Part shown: positions 1 through 8,800 of the stretch, in pieces
Position numbering within the stretch: position 1 is the first letter of the stretch
How the letters are laid out: every line of letters begins with the position of its first letter
Assembly (NCBI GenBank): GCA_966248875.1
Contig: CBINBI010000001.1
Coordinates: forward strand, 62,001-126,000
Length of the DNA: 64,000 nt
Direction of reading: 5' to 3'
DNA from: Dokdonella_A sp966248875
Lineage (GTDB): Bacteria; Pseudomonadota; Gammaproteobacteria; Xanthomonadales; Rhodanobacteraceae
The notes under the pieces: generated by a model
The model's input: only the letters and a program-made list of their open reading frames with translations
What the model was told of the DNA's origin: nothing
Databases searched by the model: none
Position numbers and translations under genes: made by a program

Positions 1-10
1 CGACTTCCTC

Positions 11-454
11 ATGTCCGACGTTCTGAGCCGCCTGCCGGAGTTTCTCGGCAACCACATCTATCTCACGCTCGGCTTCGTCGGCGTGCTCGTCGCGCTGGTG
101 GTGAGCGAGGTGCAGCGCTTCACGCGCGGCTACAAGGCGCTGACGCCCGCGGGCCTGACCCAGCTCGTCAACCGCGACAACGCGCTGCTGATCGACGTGT
201 CGAGCCTGCAGGATTTCGAGAAAGGCCACGTGCCGGGCGCGCGCCACGTGACCATGAGCCAGTTCGACCCGGAACACAAGGACCTCGCCAAAGCGAAGGA
301 ACTGCCCGTCGCGGTCTATTGCCGCAACGGCCAGGTTTCCGCGCAGGCCGCGCGCCGGCTGACCAAGGCAGGCTTCGGCAAGGTCTACTGGCTCGAAGGG
401 GGCCTCGCCGCCTGGAAGGAAGCGCAGCTGCCGCTGGCCAAAGGCAAGGCCTGA
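11..454 (+). CDS. Membrane-anchored rhodanese-like protein (YibN type)
   Basis: The 147-residue product has one N-terminal membrane segment (about residues 15-35, in HIYLTLGFVGVLVALVV) followed by a single rhodanese domain. The domain carries the active-site loop CRNGQVS, whose cysteine would hold a persulfide in sulfur transfer, and the conserved LIDV and GHVPGA motifs. This matches the YibN family, which sits upstream of grxC and secB in many gammaproteobacteria. Here secB and gpsA follow, but grxC is absent and an unrelated secreted enzyme lies between. The physiological sulfur acceptor is unknown for this family. No clear ribosome binding site precedes the ATG, and only ten bases of upstream sequence are visible. 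Confidence 0.85.
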   Translation: MSDVLSRLPEFLGNHIYLTLGFVGVLVALVVSEVQRFTRGYKALTPAGLTQLVNRDNALLIDVSSLQDFEKGHVPGARHVTMSQFDPEHKDLAKAKELPVAVYCRNGQVSAQAARRLTKAGFGKVYWLEGGLAAWKEAQLPLAKGKA

Positions 455-479
455 CCGGCAACCGTTGCCCATCTTTTCC

Positions 480-499
480 GCCCGCGTCGCGACGCGGGC
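480..499. terminator. 20-bp perfect palindrome downstream of the rhodanese gene
   Basis: A perfect self-complementary GC-rich sequence (GCCCGCGTCG and its complement) lies 25 bases after the rhodanese stop and before the glycosidase gene. It could form a strong hairpin but lacks a following T-run, so it is only terminator-like; a protein-binding palindrome is equally possible. Confidence 0.35.
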
Positions 500-556
500 A
501 GCGCGCATGAGCAGGTGCTAGGCTGATTCTCCTTCCACGGGAGAGGGAGTCCCACC

Positions 557-2314
557 ATGCCGCACACCGGCCTTCGCTCGCTGCCGGTCCTGCTGGCCGT
601 GTTCTTCGCCGGCCCGCTCGCCTTCGCCCAGCTGCCGCCGATCGGATCGGAAGACGTCGCCGTCGCCGATCCAGTAATCCCGCCGCCGCCGGCCGAGCCC
701 TGCGTCGTCCCGCTGTTCGACGACTACACGTTCATCGGCTTCGACGCGCAGTCATTCGATTTCACGCCGCCTGCCGATTGTCCCGGGCCGTGGCAGAAGG
801 TCGTGCTGCGCGCCGATTTCGACGTGACCGCGGGACGCCAGTTCGACCGCACCGCGAAGATCTGGCTGGGCGGCGCCAATCTCTATTTCGGCACGACGCA
901 GGAGCCGCGCGCCGCAGTGGCGCCGACCTGGCACATCGAGCGCGACGTGACCGACTACGCGCCGCTGTTCGCGCAGGCGCGCGCCGGGCGCGTCGACCTC
1001 GGCAATCTGGTCGACGACACCTACACCGGCATCATCCACGGCAGCGCGAGCCTCGCGTTCTATCCGTTCGAAGCGGCCGTATCGGATCGGCCGCCGCGGC
1101 CCGACGTCGTCATTCCGCTCGCGGCCGACGCGAGCGGCGGCACGGTCGATCTCGCGAGCTCCGACGACCATCTCGCGATCGACCTCAGGCCGCCGACGAA
1201 CATCAGGCGCGCGTTCATGGACGTCATCGTCGAGGCGCAGAACAGCGACGAGTTCTGGTACCTCTGCGTGCCGGACGAGCTGTCCGATGAATTGCAGTCA
1301 TGTCCCGGCAGCGGCTTCCGCGAAGCACAGGTGACGATAGACGGCCTCTACGTCGGCATCGTGCCGCTCTATCCGTGGATCTACACGGGCGGCATCGATC
1401 CGTATCTCTGGCGCCCGACGCCCGGCATCCAGGCGCTGTCGTTCGAGCCGTACCGGGTCGATGTCACGCCGTACGCAGCCTGGCTCAGCGATGGCCTGCC
1501 GCACCACATCGCCGTTCGCGTCTTCAATGCACAGCCCTATTTTTCCGCGACCGCGAATCTGCTGCTCTATCTCGATCACGGCACGGACAGGGTGCGTGGC
1601 GCCGTCACGGCCAACACGCTCTTCGGCGCGAGTCCCGCCGTCACTGCGGACATCGCCGATAACGGAGGCGGTGGAATCGGCGGCACGGTGCGGGTGACGT
1701 CGACGCGCGACTTCGAGATAGCGGGCTACGTCGATACGTCCGATGGACGCGTGACGACGACCATCCGCCAGCAGCTCCGTTTCAGCAGTGACCAGAGCTT
1801 CGACATCTCGGACACGAAGTTCCGGCAGAGCCTTGCTTTCGCCACCGACGTCGACACGACCACGACGGTCGACACCGGCGCATGGCGACACGTGCTTACT
1901 GAGCGCCGCAAGTGGCCGCTCGCGATCGACTACGCCTTCGACGCGACGGCCGACGGGTTTGCGCAGTCGACTTCGATCGATCAGGGCCTCGAGCGCGTCG
2001 TCGGCATCGGCATCGACGGTTTCACGCCGCGCGAGGCAAGCCTGGAACATCACATGTCGACGGCCGACACGCTGCTGTTCGACGCCGACGGCAACGTGAC
2101 CGGCCGCACCGGGCAGGGCAGCACGCAGCGCTATTCGTACCTCGATCCCTTTGGCGCCTGCTACGACCGCACGGTCACGACGGCGGGCGGCGCCCTGACG
2201 GCCGTCGAGGACGGCGCAGCCTGCCCGGACGGCATCAACGCGCTGCCTTCGTTCGATGCCTTCCACAATCTAGGCAGCCTCGTCTTCGGCGCGACCGTGC
2301 AGATCCTGCCCTGA
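557..2314 (+). CDS. Secreted peptide:N-glycosidase A-like protein (PNGase A family)
   Basis: The 585-residue product begins with a signal peptide (LLAVFFAGPLAFAQ). It then shows the signature segments of peptide-N4-(N-acetyl-beta-glucosaminyl)asparagine amidase A: GPWQKVVL, GRQFDRTAKIWLGG, a WHIERDVTDY block, NLVDDTYTG, then NSDEFWY and YPWIYTGGIDPYLWRP. In characterised plant members this fold removes N-glycans from glycopeptides. Related proteins of unproven activity are found in some bacteria. The enzyme would act in the periplasm or outside the cell, perhaps on plant, fungal or animal glycoproteins. An AGGGAG-like sequence precedes the ATG. It lies between the rhodanese gene and secB on the same strand, which looks like an insertion into the usual rhodanese-grxC-secB order. 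Family assignment is strong by recognition; substrate is inferred. Confidence 0.75.
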   Translation: MPHTGLRSLPVLLAVFFAGPLAFAQLPPIGSEDVAVADPVIPPPPAEPCVVPLFDDYTFIGFDAQSFDFTPPADCPGPWQKVVLRADFDVTAGRQFDRTAKIWLGGANLYFGTTQEPRAAVAPTWHIERDVTDYAPLFAQARAGRVDLGNLVDDTYTGIIHGSASLAFYPFEAAVSDRPPRPDVVIPLAADASGGTVDLASSDDHLAIDLRPPTNIRRAFMDVIVEAQNSDEFWYLCVPDELSDELQSCPGSGFREAQVTIDGLYVGIVPLYPWIYTGGIDPYLWRPTPGIQALSFEPYRVDVTPYAAWLSDGLPHHIAVRVFNAQPYFSATANLLLYLDHGTDRVRGAVTANTLFGASPAVTADIADNGGGGIGGTVRVTSTRDFEIAGYVDTSDGRVTTTIRQQLRFSSDQSFDISDTKFRQSLAFATDVDTTTTVDTGAWRHVLTERRKWPLAIDYAFDATADGFAQSTSIDQGLERVVGIGIDGFTPREASLEHHMSTADTLLFDADGNVTGRTGQGSTQRYSYLDPFGACYDRTVTTAGGALTAVEDGAACPDGINALPSFDAFHNLGSLVFGATVQILP

Positions 2315-2414
2315 CGCCCGCCGCCGGGCGGACGGTCCGTTCCGCCTGCCGGGTGCGCCGGACGGCCGGGCGTGGAATAATCCACGTCCTTTTCCTTCAC
2401 GAACGAGCAACACC

Positions 2415-2915
2415 ATGGCAGAGACCAGCAACGGCGCCGCAAACGGTCAGGCGCAGCAAGCCCAGGCGCAGCTCAGCCTGCAGAAGATTTACGTCAAGGA
2501 TGTCTCGTTCGAGGCGCCCGGAGCGCCGCAGATCTTCCAGACGCAGGGCGGCCAGCCCAATGTCGAGCTGAACCTTTCCCAGCGGGTGACACAGCTCGGC
2601 GAGACCGCGTTCGAGGTCGTGCTCAGCGTCACCGCGACCTGCAAGATAGAGGACAAGACCGCCTACCTCGCCGAAGTGCACCAGGCCGGCATCTTCGGCC
2701 TCTCCGGCTTCGATCCGCAGGGCCGCGATGCCGTGCTCGCGACGTACTGCCCGAACGTGCTGTTTCCGTACGCGCGGCAGGTCGTGTCCGACCTCGTGCA
2801 GAACGGAGGCTTCCCGCCGTTCTTCCTGCAGCCGATCAACTTCGATGCGCTGTACGCCGACCAGCAGCGCCGGCGCGCCGAAGCCGCGGGCCAGGGCGCA
2901 GGCGCCAACGCCTGA
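2415..2915 (+). CDS. secB: Protein-export chaperone SecB
   Basis: The 166-residue product has the SecB core: LQKIYVKDVSFEAPGAP, the TCKIEDKTAYLAEVHQAGIF strand region and the CPNVLFPYARQVVSDLVQNGGFPPFFLQPINFDALY end. SecB is a cytosolic tetramer that keeps preproteins unfolded and hands them to SecA for Sec export. The short Gln/Ala-rich N-terminus and the Gln/Ala/Gly-rich tail are not part of the core. gpsA follows after only 16 bases, the standard secB-gpsA pairing in gammaproteobacteria. A weak Shine-Dalgarno (ACGAGC) precedes the ATG. Confidence 0.97.
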   Translation: MAETSNGAANGQAQQAQAQLSLQKIYVKDVSFEAPGAPQIFQTQGGQPNVELNLSQRVTQLGETAFEVVLSVTATCKIEDKTAYLAEVHQAGIFGLSGFDPQGRDAVLATYCPNVLFPYARQVVSDLVQNGGFPPFFLQPINFDALYADQQRRRAEAAGQGAGANA

Positions 2916-2931
2916 CGCTCGCGCGGCGAGC

Positions 2932-3978
2932 ATGAGCGCTGCGACGCCGGTCGCTGTCCTGGGCGCCGGCTCCTGGGGCACCGCGCTTGCCGTGATGCTG
3001 GCGCGCAAGGGCGTGCCGACCACGTTGTGGGCGCGCACGCCGCAGGCCGTCGTGGACATGGCGATGGCCCGCCGCAATGCGCGCTATCTGCCCGGCCTCG
3101 AGCTGCCCGATCCGCTGCAGCTTTCCGGCGCGATCGAGCCCACCGTGCGCGACGCCGGCACCGTGCTGATCGCGGTGCCGAGCCACGCGTTCGCGGCGCT
3201 GCTCGATGTGGCCGCACCCTGGGTTGCGCCCGGCGTTGGCGTGGTCTGGGCCACCAAGGGCTTCGATCCGGCATCGGGACGGTTCCTGCACGAGCTGGTC
3301 GCCGAGCGGCTGCCCGCGCAGCCGGCCGCAGTCCTGACCGGACCTTCCTTCGCGCGTGAAGTCGCCGACGGCCTGCCGACGGCGGTGACCGTGCACTCCT
3401 CCGATGCCGCGTTTGCGCAGAACGTCGCGCGGATGCTGCACTCGCCGATGTTCCGCGCCTACACCGGCAACGACGTGCGCGGCGCCGAGCTCGGCGGCGC
3501 GATGAAGAACGTACTGGCCGTCGCGACCGGTGTCGCCGACGGCATGCGGATGGGCCTCAACGCGCGGGCCGGCCTGATCACGCGCGGGCTCGCCGAGATG
3601 ATGCGGCTCGGTGCCGCGCTTGGCGCGCGGGCGGAAACGCTGATGGGCCTCGCCGGCCTCGGCGATCTCGTGCTGACCTGCACCGGCGACCTCTCGCGCA
3701 ACCGGCGGCTCGGCCTCGCGCTCGGGCGCGGCGTGCCGCTCGCCGAAGCCGTCGCCGAAATCGGGCAGGTCATCGAGAGCGTGCAGACCGTCGACACGAT
3801 CATGCGCCTCGCGTCGGCGCACGAGGTCGAGCTGCCGATCAGCGCGCTCGTGCAGCGCGTGCTGCACGAGGAGCTTTCGCCGTCCGAAGCGATGCAGGCG
3901 CTGCTGTCGCGCGAGCAGAAGCCCGAGTATCCGATGCCGGACGCAGCCGACGCCGTCTCAGCGAAAGCGGACACCTAG
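2932..3978 (+). CDS. gpsA: Glycerol-3-phosphate dehydrogenase [NAD(P)+]
   Basis: The enzyme reduces dihydroxyacetone phosphate to sn-glycerol 3-phosphate, the backbone for phospholipids. The 348-residue protein opens with the Rossmann motif VLGAGSWGTALA. It carries the ATKGF and LTGPSFA segments and the C-terminal catalytic region with GAMKNVLAVATGVADG (catalytic lysine in GAMKN) and GLAGLGDLVLTCTG. The reading frame is open further upstream, but the ATG at 2932 puts the nucleotide-binding loop at the usual distance from the N-terminus and gives a normal family length. It follows secB by 16 bases, so the two are probably cotranscribed. It converges with trmL. Confidence 0.96.
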   Translation: MSAATPVAVLGAGSWGTALAVMLARKGVPTTLWARTPQAVVDMAMARRNARYLPGLELPDPLQLSGAIEPTVRDAGTVLIAVPSHAFAALLDVAAPWVAPGVGVVWATKGFDPASGRFLHELVAERLPAQPAAVLTGPSFAREVADGLPTAVTVHSSDAAFAQNVARMLHSPMFRAYTGNDVRGAELGGAMKNVLAVATGVADGMRMGLNARAGLITRGLAEMMRLGAALGARAETLMGLAGLGDLVLTCTGDLSRNRRLGLALGRGVPLAEAVAEIGQVIESVQTVDTIMRLASAHEVELPISALVQRVLHEELSPSEAMQALLSREQKPEYPMPDAADAVSAKADT

Positions 3979-4032
3979 CGCCTTCGATCTTGCGGCGGAA
4001 GAAGGTCTCCATTTTTTCGCGAGATCGTCGAA

Positions 4033-4500
4033 TCACGGTGCGTCGCCGCCTGCAAACTCCCGCTGCCGCCACGCCTCGAACACGATCACCGCGACCGCGT
4101 TGGAGAGATTGAGACTGCGATTGCCGGGCCGCATCGGCAGGCGCAGCCGCTGCTGCGGTGGCAGTGCATCGAGGATCGGCTGCGGCAGGCCGCGCGTCTC
4201 CGGCCCGAACAGGAGCGCATCGTCCTCGGCATAGGCGACCCGATCGTAGCGCGTGCACCCGCGCGTCGAGACCGCGAACACGCGGCCCGGCGCTGCCGCC
4301 TTCAGGAATGCGTCGAGATCGTCGTGCACCGCGACGCGCGCGTACTCGTGGTAGTCGAGGCCGGCGCGACGCAGCCGCTTGTCGTCGAGCTCGAAGCCGA
4401 GTGGGCGCACGAGGTGCAGCTGTGCGCCGGTGTTTGCACAGAGGCGAATCACGTTGCCCGTGTTCGGCGGTATCTCCGGCTGGAACAGGACGACGTGCAC
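4033..4500 (-). CDS. trmL: tRNA (cytidine(34)-2'-O)-methyltransferase TrmL
   Basis: The 155-residue SPOUT-fold enzyme methylates the wobble ribose of tRNA-Leu using S-adenosylmethionine. It begins with the family hallmark VVLFQPEIPPNTGNVIRLCANTG. The knotted SAM site shows LLFGPETRGLP, then LRLPM and RSLNLSNAVAVIVFEAWRQ near the end. Length is normal for TrmL (about 155-160 residues), and proximity to secB-gpsA is the known gammaproteobacterial context. It converges with gpsA, with 54 bases between stop codons and no convincing terminator. Confidence 0.95.
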   Translation of the reverse strand: MHVVLFQPEIPPNTGNVIRLCANTGAQLHLVRPLGFELDDKRLRRAGLDYHEYARVAVHDDLDAFLKAAAPGRVFAVSTRGCTRYDRVAYAEDDALLFGPETRGLPQPILDALPPQQRLRLPMRPGNRSLNLSNAVAVIVFEAWRQREFAGGDAP

Positions 4501-4578
4501 GCCTCCATTATCCGGAACTCCGCGGTGGTCGTCGCCGCCCGTCGACGATGGCCGACGGGCGGCGTATCGCGGATCGCC

Positions 4579-5001
4579 TCAGCGAGGCATCGTGTACGCG
4601 CGCAGCGCAAGCGAGGGCTCGACCGTCGCCGGCGATTCGTCGTCGATGAGCGGCAGATCCGGCACGGCCGCATCGGCGCCGGCATAGCGTTCGACCGTCG
4701 CGGTGACGCGCACGGTCGGCAGCAACGTCGCCGCGAGCTCGGGGTTTCGCTTCGCGGTCACGCGCACCGTCGGCATCAGCGTGACTTCGAGCGGCGCCGT
4801 GTCGGCGATGCGCATGGCGGGCGGATTCGATTCGCTGGTCGCGGGCGTGGCGTCGATGCTGACCGTCGGCATCAGCGTCGCGCGTATCGGCGCGGCATCG
4901 TCGACGGTCATCGTGACGTCCGCCTCGCGCGGGTTCGCCAGGGCGCCGTTCGCGAACAGGATCGCGAGCGTTGCGCCGATCATTGCTATGCGAGCTTTCA
5001 T
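4579..5001 (-). CDS. Small secreted protein with three LMPTVRVTA-type repeats
   Basis: The 140-residue product begins with a signal peptide (ARIAMIGATLAILFANGALA) and has no cysteine. The mature part holds three copies of a 10-13 residue motif, ATLMPTVSIDA, VTLMPTVRVTA and ATLLPTVRVTA, spaced about 25-35 residues apart. I do not recognise a named family. The ATG at 5001 is chosen over the preceding in-frame GTG because GGAG lies six bases upstream of it. The gene lies 78 bases upstream of the trmL start on the same strand. Its upstream DNA shares an ECF-sigma-like promoter layout with the small secreted gene at 5361-5624, so the two are probably co-regulated. Export is well supported; role unknown. 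Confidence 0.7.
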   Translation of the reverse strand: MKARIAMIGATLAILFANGALANPREADVTMTVDDAAPIRATLMPTVSIDATPATSESNPPAMRIADTAPLEVTLMPTVRVTAKRNPELAATLLPTVRVTATVERYAGADAAVPDLPLIDDESPATVEPSLALRAYTMPR

Positions 5002-5082
5002 CACACTCTCCTTGCGAGCACTTCTCTCCAGCCGGTTCGAGCAAGCAACATGCCATCCGGTTTTTGTGCGTTGCCTGCACCG

Positions 5083-5130
5083 ATATGGATGCGCAATCAG
5101 CGATTTGGGTTGCTGGTCCGAAAGTCATGG
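5083..5130 (-). promoter_or_regulatory. ECF-sigma-like promoter with upstream element, copy 1
   Basis: Read on the minus strand this stretch contains CCATGACTT, ten bases, AACC, sixteen bases, then CATCCATA. The AACC-N16-CGTC-like layout is typical of extracytoplasmic-function sigma promoters. A matching copy with identical spacing lies at 5700-5746. It sits about 80 bases upstream of the 140-residue secreted protein gene. Confidence 0.55.
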
Positions 5131-5360
5131 GCGCTGCGCGGACACTTGAGCGGACGTACGCACGTGTCCGCGAAATGCAGAAATGAACAATGCGGGATGC
5201 GGGCCGGCGCGCGCGATGCGCGTCAACAGGGAAGCAGTGGAAGCGTGATCTGCGCGCGCTGCGAGCGCCCGGCGCGCTGCGGGCCGCGCCCCTCGGTCGC
5301 GGGCGTTTCCGGGACCTTACGCGAACGCGCCACGTTGCGCGGCGTCGTTCGCGGGAAGCG
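5131..5360. other. Intergenic region between the two small secreted genes
   Basis: No credible gene is seen. The stretch holds an inverted repeat, GCGGACAC at 5138-5145 and GTGTCCGC at 5164-5171, just upstream of the ECF-like promoter. The rest shows nothing I can assign. Reading frames here on the plus strand lack start signals and family likeness. Confidence 0.4.
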
Positions 5361-5624
5361 CTACGACGTCACGACGCCGTGCGAGAGCGGGTGTTTCGCG
5401 TCCGCCGTGCTCTGCAGCTGCGGGTCGTCCGAATCACGTCGCGCGTCGATCCAGATCGGGTGCCGCTGGATCGGATCCAGCAGCAGGATGCGCTGCGGCT
5501 TGACGGCTTTCGCGAACGGACAGTCGAGATCCGTCGCCGGCGGCGACAGCGTCGCCGCCGCCGCGATGCCGCCGATGATCGCCAGGGCCGCGCCTGCCCG
5601 CACCAGTTGCATGCGTATGTTCAT
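5361..5624 (-). CDS. Small secreted protein of unknown function
   Basis: The 87-residue product has a signal peptide (MQLVRAGAALAIIGGIAAAATL) and a short mature part of about 60 residues with one cysteine (DLDCPFAKAVKPQ). It belongs to no family I recognise. A strong Shine-Dalgarno (AGGAGG) is five to six bases before the ATG, which fixes the start. The upstream region carries the second copy of the ECF-like promoter, so it is likely expressed together with the repeat protein at 4579-5001. Both lie on the minus strand downstream of the large surface-protein gene, but a hairpin and the new promoter separate them from it. Confidence 0.6.
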   Translation of the reverse strand: MNIRMQLVRAGAALAIIGGIAAAATLSPPATDLDCPFAKAVKPQRILLLDPIQRHPIWIDARRDSDDPQLQSTADAKHPLSHGVVTS

Positions 5625-5699
5625 CGCTCCTCCTGCGTTCCGTTCGCACAGCGTTTCGCAAACGCCGTGCCAACGCTGCCGCGTCTCCCCTGCCGACTA

Positions 5700-5746
5700 C
5701 ATAGACGCACAAACAAGGATTTAGGTTTCTATGCCGGAAGTCATGG
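5700..5746 (-). promoter_or_regulatory. ECF-sigma-like promoter with upstream element, copy 2
   Basis: On the minus strand: CCATGACTT, ten bases, AACC, sixteen bases, CGTCTATG. This is a near-ideal AACC-N16-CGTC arrangement. The upstream CCATGACTT block and all spacings match the copy at 5083-5130. It lies about 75 bases upstream of the 87-residue secreted protein gene. Confidence 0.6.
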
Positions 5747-5756
5747 CACTGCCTCG

Positions 5757-5776
5757 CGGGCGTCCGCGGACGCCCG
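5757..5776. repeat. 20-bp perfect palindrome upstream of ECF-like promoter copy 2
   Basis: CGGGCGTCCG joined to its complement forms a perfect 20-bp palindrome, eleven bases beyond the CCATGACTT element. It may be an operator or a weak hairpin. Its job is not known. Confidence 0.4.
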
Positions 5777-5859
5777 TTTCGTGTCCGCGGATGCGGCACG
5801 CGCGGTTCGCGGGCGAAGTGGCACTGCGCGATGGGGGCGGTTTGGCACCGGATCTGCAG

Positions 5860-5889
5860 GCGGTCGGAGCCTGATCCGGCTCCGACCGC
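5860..5889 (-). terminator. Hairpin downstream of the large surface-protein gene
   Basis: A perfect 12-bp stem (GCGGTCGGAGCC with GGCTCCGACCGC) and 6-base loop lie directly after the stop of the 5897-8965 gene. There is no T-run on either side, so termination is probable but not certain. Confidence 0.5.
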
Positions 5890-5896
5890 AGCACTC

Positions 5897-8800
5897 TCAT
5901 CGCTCAACTACGTCCGCGTCGACGCGGAGCGGCAGCGACGCCCGCACGCGATACGACGACGGCGCGGTCGCCAGCGGAAGCTGCCGCTCGCCCGTCGCAC
6001 CGATCAGCACCAGCGTGCGCGAGCGTTGCATGCCGTCGCCCGAGTCGAGCACCGACACGCCGAACGCCTCGCCAGCGGCGAGCGGCATCCAGGCGCCGGC
6101 ACGTTCGGCACCGTGTTCGTCGGTGGTGACGAGTCGCGCCAGGCTGAGGCTTCCGGCGTCGAAGCGCTCGACGCGGAACGACTCGCGCGCGCCGGCCGCA
6201 TCGATACCTTCGGCGAACAGCACCGTGCGGATGCCCCTCCCGTCCGCGGCGGGCCAGATCATCGCGAGACGATCCGTCGCCGCGACCGGGCTGCCGTGCT
6301 CGACGAGCGCATCGTCGCCGCTCGCCTCGAAGCCGTTGCGGAACAGCACGAGCGTCGTCATCGCCGATGCGTCGTCGTCCGATGCATCGGGATCGCCGCT
6401 GAGGCTCGCGTGCACTTGCGTCTCCGCGATGCCGTCGCCCGCGTCGGCACGCACCGGCGCGGTCAGGATATAGCTGACGCTGCCGCCTGCCGGCAGCGCA
6501 AGACCGGAGTCGGCGAGATCGCCCGTGCCAGACGCCGTGCAGCCGCTTTCGGGCGGACCGACGCAGATCCAGGTCGCGGCGCCGGAGTCGAGCAGCGGCG
6601 ACAGCGTGCTCGCGATGGCGGCACCGTCGGCGGCGCCGGGGCCCGCGTTGTGCAGCGTGATCGTGTAGTTCACGAGCTCACCGGCGCGCGCGAACTCGCG
6701 GTCGGCGACGATCGCGACGCCGACGTCGGCGACTTCCGCGACATTGGTCAGCGCGAACGCGACCGGTGCGCCGAGGCCGCCGCTCGCCACGACTTCGTAG
6801 CTGCCGGCCTCGCCGTTCGCCGTCGCGGTGACGCTCGCGTTGCCGTCCGCGTCGGTCGTCACGGAGTCGGCCGACAAGACCGCGCTCGCGCCGCTCGTCG
6901 GCGCATTGAAGGTCACCGTGATACCCGGCACCGGATTGCCGTAGTCATCGCGCATCTGCGCGACCAGCGGTGCGGCGAACGGCGTGTTGACGGTCGCGCT
7001 CTGATCGCTGCCGCTGACGAGCACGAGCGTCGTCGGAATGCCCGGCAGGCCGGTGCCTGCGAGCGAGATCGTGCTCGCGCCGGCGTTGCCGGTGACCGTG
7101 ATGGTTTCGCTCGCGGGGCCGACCGCGGTCGGCGTGAACGTGTAGGCGAGCGTGCACGAAGCCGATGGCGCGAGCTCGAACGGCGGTGCCGGGCAATCGC
7201 CGCCGCTGCGCGCGAAGGGCGCACCCGCTTCGCTGATCGTGCCGATGCTGACCGGTGCGCTGCCGGTGCTCGTCAGCGTGAAGGTTGCGGGACCGGCCGT
7301 GATGCCGGCGGGGACGCTGCCGAAGTCGACGGAACCGGGCTCGACGGTGAGTGCCGCGCCGCCGCTCGAGGCGAGCACGAGATAGACGTGGTTCGCGTCG
7401 TAAGTGATCTGCGGCGTGAGATCCGGATCCGGCGGATCGAGAGACACGCCGGCGAACGTCGTTGCGCCGAGGCCGCCCGCCGCTTCGATCAGCGTGTACT
7501 CCGTGCCGGCGACGGCGCCGTCGGGATGGATCACGAGCTGGCCCGCCAGCGCTGCGCTGCCGGTCATCGTGAGCCTGCCCGCATCGGTCGCGCCGACGTT
7601 GGAGACGACCGTCGCCGCCGGCGTCAGCGCGAGGCTGCCGTCGACCGCGACGTTGCCGCCGGTCGCGCGCAGCGTTCCGTCGACACTGAGTGTCGGCGTG
7701 GCGATCGACGCGTCGTCGCCGGCCTCCATCGTGCCTGTGTTCCAGATGTTGACCACGGACGCGCTCACCGCGGCGCCGTCCGCGACGCGCAGCACGCCGG
7801 TACCGCCCGGGCCGCTGACGTTGCCGCCGATCGACAGCGCGCCGGTGTTCGCGAAAGTGGAGCCGGCGCCGGTCACGTTGAGCGTGCCGCTCGATCCCGG
7901 GCTGAAGCCGACGTTTGTGAAGAAGTCGCTGTTCATCACGCCGCCGTTGGTGATGTCGAGCGTGCCTTCACCGTCGAAACCGATGTAGAAGCCGTGGCCG
8001 TTGGTCCACGTCGAGCCCGCGCCGTCGATCGTGGCGTGGCCCACGGACGCGGCCGAGTAGGCGATGTACGAGAACGAGCCGAACGTGTTCAGCGCACCGC
8101 CGTTGCTGACCGTCACCGTGCCGTCGCCGTTGTGGCCGACGTAGAAGAAACCGAAATTGGTCCAGCTCGAGCCGGTGCCGTCGATGGTCGCGGTGCCCGT
8201 CGAGTCGAAGTTGAAGCCGAGATGGCCTTCGCCGTTGGTGACCGCGCCGCCGCCCGTCACATTGAGCACGCCATCACCGGAATCGCCGACGAAGAGCGAG
8301 GACTGGCTGGTCCAGCTCGATCCTGCGCCGTCGACGTTGGCCGTGCCGCTGGAGCGGCCCGGAAATTCGGGGAAATAGCCGAGGTAGCCGAAGTAGTCGG
8401 TGACGGTGCCGCCGTTGGTGATGTTCAGCGTGCCGGTGCCGTAGCCGACGTAGAGCTCGTAGGTGTGATTCCAGGCCGAGCCTGCGCCGTCGACGGTCGC
8501 GACGCCGTGCGCGTCGGTGTCGGAGACGATCGTGTAGCCGATCTCGCCGTTGTAATCGGAGACGACCGCGCCCTCGTTGATCAGCAGCGTGCCCGTGCCG
8601 CCGTAGCCAACGGCGAAATCCGCGGTCACGGCGAGCGTGGTCGAAGCACCCGAGGCGGTCACCGCGCCCGAATCCGGCGCATCGTAGCCGAGCAGGAGGC
8701 TCTGCGCGGCTGCGCTGCCGGCCAGGAGCTCGGCGGTGCCGTCGTTGTCGATGCGCGCGTCCGTCGTGGACGTGGGAACGCCGGCGCTCCAGTTCGACGC

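Noticed and set aside
5843..5858. TGGCACCGGATCTGCA, a sigma-54-like sequence on the plus strand
   Set aside because: It points into antisense of the surface-protein gene with no downstream plus-strand gene, so it is probably chance. It also warns that isolated -24/-12 matches occur by chance.
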